Assembly (NCBI GenBank): GCA_965226545.1
Contig: OZ245364.1
Coordinates: 2,356,001 to 2,420,000, forward strand
From: JAHRAW01 sp965226545
Lineage (GTDB): Bacteria > Pseudomonadota > Gammaproteobacteria > Arenicellales > Poriferihabitantaceae
Length of the DNA: 64,000 nt
Direction of reading: 5' to 3'
Numbering within the stretch: the stretch's first letter is position 1; every line of letters starts with the position of its first letter. Shown here piece by piece: positions 60,562 to 64,000 of the stretch. Under the pieces are notes generated by a model. It worked only from the letters and a program-made list of their open reading frames with translations, was not told the DNA's origin and ran no database searches. A program made the position numbers and the translations under genes.

Positions 60562-61698
60562 ATGAAAACGCGCGACACCTCGCCGAGTTTTACGCTCGGC
60601 ATCGAAGAGGAATACATGCTGGTTGACCCGAGCGGCGCATTGACGCGGCGCGCGCCGCGCGGGTTGATGCCGGCGCTCAAGCGCAAATTGGGCGATGCGA
60701 TTGCGCCGGAATTTATGCAGGCGCAAATCGAAATCAACACGTCGCCGCACAACACGGTCGGTCAACTGCGCGACCAACTGGGCGAGTTGCGCGCCACCGT
60801 CGGCGAAGTCGCCGCGCAACACGACCTCGCCATCATCGCCGCCTCGACGCATCCGTTCGCCAACCCGTATGCGCAAGCCGTCACCGACCGCGAGCGCTAC
60901 ACCCAATTGGCCGCGGATTTGCAGGGCGTGGTGCGGCGATTGTTAATCGGCGGCATGCATGTGCATGTCGGCATCGACGACGACGACCTGCGCATCGAGT
61001 TAATGAGTCAAACGCGCAGTTTTTTGCCGCATCTGCTTGCGCTCAGCACCTCGTCGCCGTTTTGGCAAGGGCATGACACCGGCTTGAAGTCGTATCGCAT
61101 CGCGGTGTGGGATGCGATGCCGCGCGTCGGATTGCCGCCGGCGTTCGACGGCGCGGCGGCATATGCGCGCGAGGTCGATGCGTTGGTGCAAGCCGGCGTG
61201 ATTGAGGACGCCACCAAAATTTGGTGGGATTTGCGCCCGAGCGCGCGCTACCCAACCTTGGAGATGCGCATCGCCGATGTATGCACGACGATTGACGACG
61301 CCGTGTGCATCGCCGCGTTGTATCAATGTTGGCTGCGATTTTTACATCGGCGGCGCAACGATAATCACCGGCGGCGCGTCGATTCGACATGGCTGCTCAA
61401 TGAAAACCGTTGGCGCGCGCATCGCTACGGCATCGATTGCGGCTTGATTGATTTTGACAAAGGCGAAATCATCGACTGCCGCGAATGGCTCGAGGAAATT
61501 TTGCGCAACATTGCCGAAGACGCCGACGCCTTGGATTGCGCCGCCGAAGTGCGCCACGCGCGCACCATCCTCCGCCGCGGCACCAGCGCGCATCGACAAC
61601 TGCGCCTGTATCAAGACGCGATTGAACAAGGACAAACGCGACAGCAGGCGTTGGCGAAAGTGGTGCAATGGCTGCGCAAGGAAACGTTGCGCGTGTAA
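60562..61698 (+). CDS. ybdK: YbdK-type carboxylate-amine ligase (glutamate-cysteine ligase family 2)
   Basis: An ATP-dependent ligase of the GCS2 family, reported to have weak gamma-glutamyl-cysteine ligase activity in E. coli. FTLGIEEEYMLVDPSGALT at the N-terminus, GGMHVHVGIDDDDLRIELM (about 132-150), IWWDLRPSARYPTLEMRIAD (about 220) and ENRWRAHRYGIDCGLID are family motifs. It is 378 residues, normal. It is a single gene, divergent from the homocysteine methyltransferase; together they could feed sulfur amino acids into thiol synthesis, but that is inference. Confidence 0.9.
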   Translation: MKTRDTSPSFTLGIEEEYMLVDPSGALTRRAPRGLMPALKRKLGDAIAPEFMQAQIEINTSPHNTVGQLRDQLGELRATVGEVAAQHDLAIIAASTHPFANPYAQAVTDRERYTQLAADLQGVVRRLLIGGMHVHVGIDDDDLRIELMSQTRSFLPHLLALSTSSPFWQGHDTGLKSYRIAVWDAMPRVGLPPAFDGAAAYAREVDALVQAGVIEDATKIWWDLRPSARYPTLEMRIADVCTTIDDAVCIAALYQCWLRFLHRRRNDNHRRRVDSTWLLNENRWRAHRYGIDCGLIDFDKGEIIDCREWLEEILRNIAEDADALDCAAEVRHARTILRRGTSAHRQLRLYQDAIEQGQTRQQALAKVVQWLRKETLRV

Positions 61699-61739
61699 TG
61701 CGGCGGGTGGGTTGTTGGATGTTTTGTAATTAATGCAAG

Positions 61740-61831
61740 TTTGTTTAAACTTGTTTAACTTGTTTAACTTGTTTTACTTATTTAACTCGCTTAACTTATT
61801 TTACTTTTTTAACTTGCTTAACTTATTTTAC
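61740..61831. repeat. 10-11 bp tandem repeat TTAACTTGTT
   Basis: Nine or so units (TTAAACTTGT, TTAACTTGTT, TTAACTCGC, TTAACTTATT, TTTACTTTTT) fill the gap between the convergent ligase and thioesterase genes. Confidence 0.7.
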
Positions 61832-62296
61832 TCACCCCCGAACATCGTCGCGCCCGACCACCGTCATCAAGGTTGCGCTCATCCGCGCAATTAACTTGCG
61901 TTGCGCACCGTGAATTGCAAACGCTTCGCCGTCGGCGACGCTTATCGTCCGCCCGGCTTTGACGACTTTGCCAAGCGCGACAAATCGCTCGCCTTGCGCC
62001 GGCGACAGTAAATGCACATTAAAATCCACAGTCAACACCGCCGCCTCGACCTGCATCAATGAAAACGCCGCATAACCGCACGCGCTGTCCAATGCGCAAG
62101 TGACGACGCCGGCATGCAAAAAACCGTGCTGCTGCACAAGGTCGTCGCGATGGGCAAAATGCAATTCAACTTCGCCAGGCTCAACCCGCGCCAACGAAAT
62201 CCCCAAGGTGTTCATCACCGTCTGCCGCGCAAAACTCGCCGCCACCCGCGCCCGAAATGCTTTATCGCGCGGCGTAAACGACGAGTCGGTTGGCAT
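61832..62296 (-). CDS. PaaI-family hotdog thioesterase
   Basis: An acyl-CoA thioesterase of the hotdog fold. QQHGFLHAGVVTCALDSACG (about residues 54-73) is the typical active-site helix region, then AVLTVDFNVHLLSPAQGERF and the strand pattern to the end. It is 154 residues. The acyl substrate is unknown. It is upstream of nothing obvious on its strand and convergent with ybdK. Confidence 0.88.
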   Translation of the reverse strand: MPTDSSFTPRDKAFRARVAASFARQTVMNTLGISLARVEPGEVELHFAHRDDLVQQHGFLHAGVVTCALDSACGYAAFSLMQVEAAVLTVDFNVHLLSPAQGERFVALGKVVKAGRTISVADGEAFAIHGAQRKLIARMSATLMTVVGRDDVRG

Positions 62297-62475
62297 TGGT
62301 GTTGGGGTTGGGGTTGGAGTGGACGCCGGGGGTTGGCGTTAAAACAAAGCCGGATAATGCGCAAGCGAACGGTGTATCGGCGACGGGCACTTAACGCTTA
62401 ACACTTAATGCTGTCACTTAATATAACACTGTGCATTAACAACATTGCCCACACCGCCCGCCAAACCCGCCGCGT

Positions 62476-62631
62476 TTATTTAATCTTCGCCTCTTTATAA
62501 ACGACATGTTTGCGCACCACCGGGTCGTATTTTTTCACCGCCAACTTTTCAGTCGCCGTGCGTTTGTTTTTGGTGGTGGTGTAATAATGCCCGGTGCCGG
62601 CACTCGACACCAATTTAATTTTATCGCGCAT
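62476..62631 (-). CDS. rpmG: 50S ribosomal protein L33
   Basis: A 51-residue protein read from the ATG at 62631: MRDKIKLVSSAGTGHYYTTT, KNKRTATEKLAVKKYDPVVR and KHVVYKEAKIK. This is the L33 sequence pattern without the zinc cysteines (C-minus form). A GGAG Shine-Dalgarno sequence lies before the start. It follows rpmB by 58 bp on the same strand, the standard rpmB-rpmG pair. Confidence 0.97.
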   Translation of the reverse strand: MRDKIKLVSSAGTGHYYTTTKNKRTATEKLAVKKYDPVVRKHVVYKEAKIK

Positions 62632-62689
62632 GATGAATGCTCCGCTCGAAGTTTACGGTTGGAAGTTTGCGGTGAAAGGCAACGCGCGG

Positions 62690-62926
62690 TTACACCCGCA
62701 CGCCGCGCGCGCGCAAATCGCGCAACACCACATCGATGCCTTTTTTGTCAATCACGCGCAAGCCGGCGGCGGAAATGCGCAACCGCACCCAGCGGTTTTC
62801 GCTTTCGACCCAAAACTTGCGGTTGTGCAAATTCGGCAAAAACTTGCGCCGCGTTTTGTTGTGCGCATGCGAGACGTTGTTGCCGCTGATGGTTTGCTTG
62901 CCGGTGATTTGGCAGATTCGTGACAT
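62690..62926 (-). CDS. rpmB: 50S ribosomal protein L28
   Basis: 78 residues from the ATG at 62926: MSRICQITGKQTISGNNVSH, then AHNKTRRKFLPNLHNRKFWV and RVIDKKGIDVVL. This matches L28. The frame is open upstream to 63052, but the MSRICQ start is canonical. It forms the rpmB-rpmG operon. Confidence 0.97.
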   Translation of the reverse strand: MSRICQITGKQTISGNNVSHAHNKTRRKFLPNLHNRKFWVESENRWVRLRISAAGLRVIDKKGIDVVLRDLRARGVRV

Positions 62927-62987
62927 GATGGTTTCCCAAAATTGCAATGCATAAGCGCGCATTATAACAAAATGCGCGGCGCATAAC

Positions 62988-63386
62988 TTAACTCGATTTT
63001 TTGCGCCGCCACCGGCGCGGCAATCGGCGCCACGCCGATGCGCGGCGTTCAATCACCACGCCGACATCGCCGGCGCCGCGCACCGCGCCGAATTTGTTGA
63101 TTTTGACGCGGCACCAACGCAAGGCAAATTCGCGCAACAACAACGCCGCCACCTCTTCCGCCAATCGCTCGACCAATTTGCATTCGGATTGCGCGACAAA
63201 CGCGCCGACCCGTTTGGCGACATCGCGATAACTCAACGTATCCTCGACCGCATCGCTGCGCGCCGCGCGGCGGATATCGACCGCCATATCCAAATCAATC
63301 GTAATCGTCTGGCGGATGCGGCGTTCCCACCCCCACACCCCGACGACGCAATCCACTTTTAATGCATGCAGATAGATAATGTCCAT
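62988..63386 (-). CDS. folB: Dihydroneopterin aldolase FolB
   Basis: A folate-pathway enzyme that cleaves 7,8-dihydroneopterin. MDIIYLHALKVDCVVGVWGW then ERRIRQTITIDLDM and DTLSYRDVAKRV match FolB, with KLVERLAEEVAALLL and VKINKFGAVRGAGDVGVVIE to the end of the fold. The ATG at 63386 is chosen; the frame is open to 63416. The last 15 residues are an unusual Arg/Lys/Trp-rich tail (ASAWRRLPRRWRRKKSS). It is divergent from plsY, a common arrangement. Confidence 0.92.
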   Translation of the reverse strand: MDIIYLHALKVDCVVGVWGWERRIRQTITIDLDMAVDIRRAARSDAVEDTLSYRDVAKRVGAFVAQSECKLVERLAEEVAALLLREFALRWCRVKINKFGAVRGAGDVGVVIERRASAWRRLPRRWRRKKSS

Positions 63387-63743
63387 TGACGCGCCGACTG
63401 GATTAAAATCGCCCAAGTGAAACCGGCAACTTGCGCCGGTTAAGTTAACGGTTAACTTAATAGTTAAGTTAAAATGTTGGTTAAATTAAAGTTACGAAAT
63501 AAAGTTATTAAAATTAAATTGATGAAACCAAATCAATCGAATCAATCAATTCAACATATCGAGTGAGATGAAACAAGTGAATCAAATGTATCGCGTGAAT
63601 CGCATGAATCAAGTTGCCGCCATCCCCGCGCCAACCGCGCCAACCGCGCACTCGCGCATTGTACGCCGTTCATCGAAGTTTCGCACGGTCGCACCGCGCG
63701 CATCCGCCCCGCCCACCGCCGCACCACATTCCCCGCCACGCTA
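63387..63743. repeat. folB-plsY divergent gap with hairpin, palindrome and GAATCAA repeats
   Basis: The hairpin ACCGGC-AACTTGC-GCCGGT (63422-63440) abuts the palindrome TTAAGTTAAC-G-GTTAACTTAA (63440-63460). From 63520 to 63620 GAATCAA/GTGAATC words recur. No gene is supported in this 357-bp gap; the open frames here do not look like protein. Confidence 0.6.
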
Positions 63744-64000
63744 ATGCACCCTTTCGCCTTCGCCGCGGCGTTGATGTTGTTCGCCTATTTATTCGCGTCG
63801 ATATCGACCGCCGTGTTGGTCAGTCGGGCGATGAATCTGCCCGACCCGCGGCGCGGCGGTTCGCATAATCCGGGCGCGACCAATGTATTGCGGCTCGGCG
63901 GCAAGCGCGCCGCGGTCATCACCCTGCTCGGCGATTTTGCCAAAGGCGCCCTGCCGTTGGCGTTGGCGCGCGGCTTGGGCGCGGACGATGCATTGCTCGC
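63744..64000 (+). CDS. plsY: Glycerol-3-phosphate acyltransferase PlsY (5' part)
   Basis: The gene runs off the right edge. From the ATG at 63744 the first 85 or so residues read MHPFAFAAALMLFAYLFASI, then GGSHNPGATNVLRLGGKRAA and VITLLGDFAKGALPLALARG, the PlsY motif 1 and 2 region (glycerol-3-phosphate binding). PlsY is an inner-membrane enzyme that starts phospholipid synthesis from acyl phosphate. Divergence from folB agrees with the usual neighbourhood. Confidence 0.93.
   Translation, partial: MHPFAFAAALMLFAYLFASISTAVLVSRAMNLPDPRRGGSHNPGATNVLRLGGKRAAVITLLGDFAKGALPLALARGLGADDALL

Noticed and set aside
60495..60755. N-terminal extension of the homocysteine methyltransferase to 60755
   Set aside because: It runs antisense through the start of the divergent YbdK-type gene and adds no family-like sequence; the ATG at 60494 gives the canonical start.
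63614..63868. 84-residue plus-strand frame at the right edge
   Set aside because: It overlaps PlsY in another frame; PlsY from 63744 has clear acyltransferase motifs.

Overview
The window looks like a piece of a gammaproteobacterial chromosome with fairly G+C-rich core genes. The gene order supports this: leuS-lptE-holA, dnaG-rpoD, rplU-rpmA-obgE-proB, rpsT/murJ-ribF-lspA-ispH, fur, and the ygfB-pepP-ubiH-ubiI block facing a ZapB-like gene and zapA. No rRNA, transposase, integrase or CRISPR-Cas was found. Two tRNA genes are present: tRNA-Ile2 (CAU) and tRNA-Thr (CGU).

Layout. 1-3123: the 5' tip of sucB and all of sucA (minus strand). 3232-5282: a MoeB/ThiF-type E1 enzyme coupled to a membrane-protein gene that is broken by two compensating frameshifts. 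5295-11740: an M20 amidohydrolase followed by a complete branched-chain/amide-type ABC importer. 11865-16505: tRNA-Ile2, rpoD and dnaG. 16925-23823: leuS, lptE, a GNAT enzyme, holA and proA. 23903-28464: engB, rplU, rpmA, obgE and proB. 28588-33410: rpsT, murJ, ribF, lspA and ispH. 33528-35454: tRNA-Thr, a PfkB kinase, a DUF1428 protein and fur. 35588-42272: two UbiH-family hydroxylases, pepP, ygfB, a coiled-coil ZapB-like protein, an orphan N6-type methyltransferase and zapA. 42640-49540: a 21-bp-phased array of palindromes, a good sigma-70 promoter, and a 2173-residue putative autotransporter with its terminator. 49622-56126: an SDR enzyme, a heme-type ABC permease and ATPase, cyoE, ghrA and folD. 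56224-57945: a lower-G+C island of three overlapping genes that I cannot assign to a function. 58307-64000: fabD, a homocysteine methyltransferase, a YbdK-type ligase, a hotdog thioesterase, rpmG, rpmB, folB and the start of plsY.

Most of the window is housekeeping: the TCA cycle, replication and transcription initiation, ribosomal proteins, proline, ubiquinone, heme, folate and isoprenoid synthesis, and envelope assembly. The accessory parts are the amidohydrolase/ABC cluster, the GNAT and methyltransferase genes set into conserved operons, the giant adhesin-like gene, and the three-gene island.

The most unusual features are repeats. Most intergenic gaps hold their own short tandem repeat. 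A degenerate hexamer/dodecamer family (about GTGACA / AGTGACGNNCRA) occurs both between genes and in frame inside conserved proteins (UbiH, a UbiI-like enzyme, HmuV, LivM, EngB, ObgE). Upstream of the giant surface protein there are nine dyads at an exact 21-bp period, some with paired changes that keep the symmetry. Many starts also lack a recognisable Shine-Dalgarno sequence.
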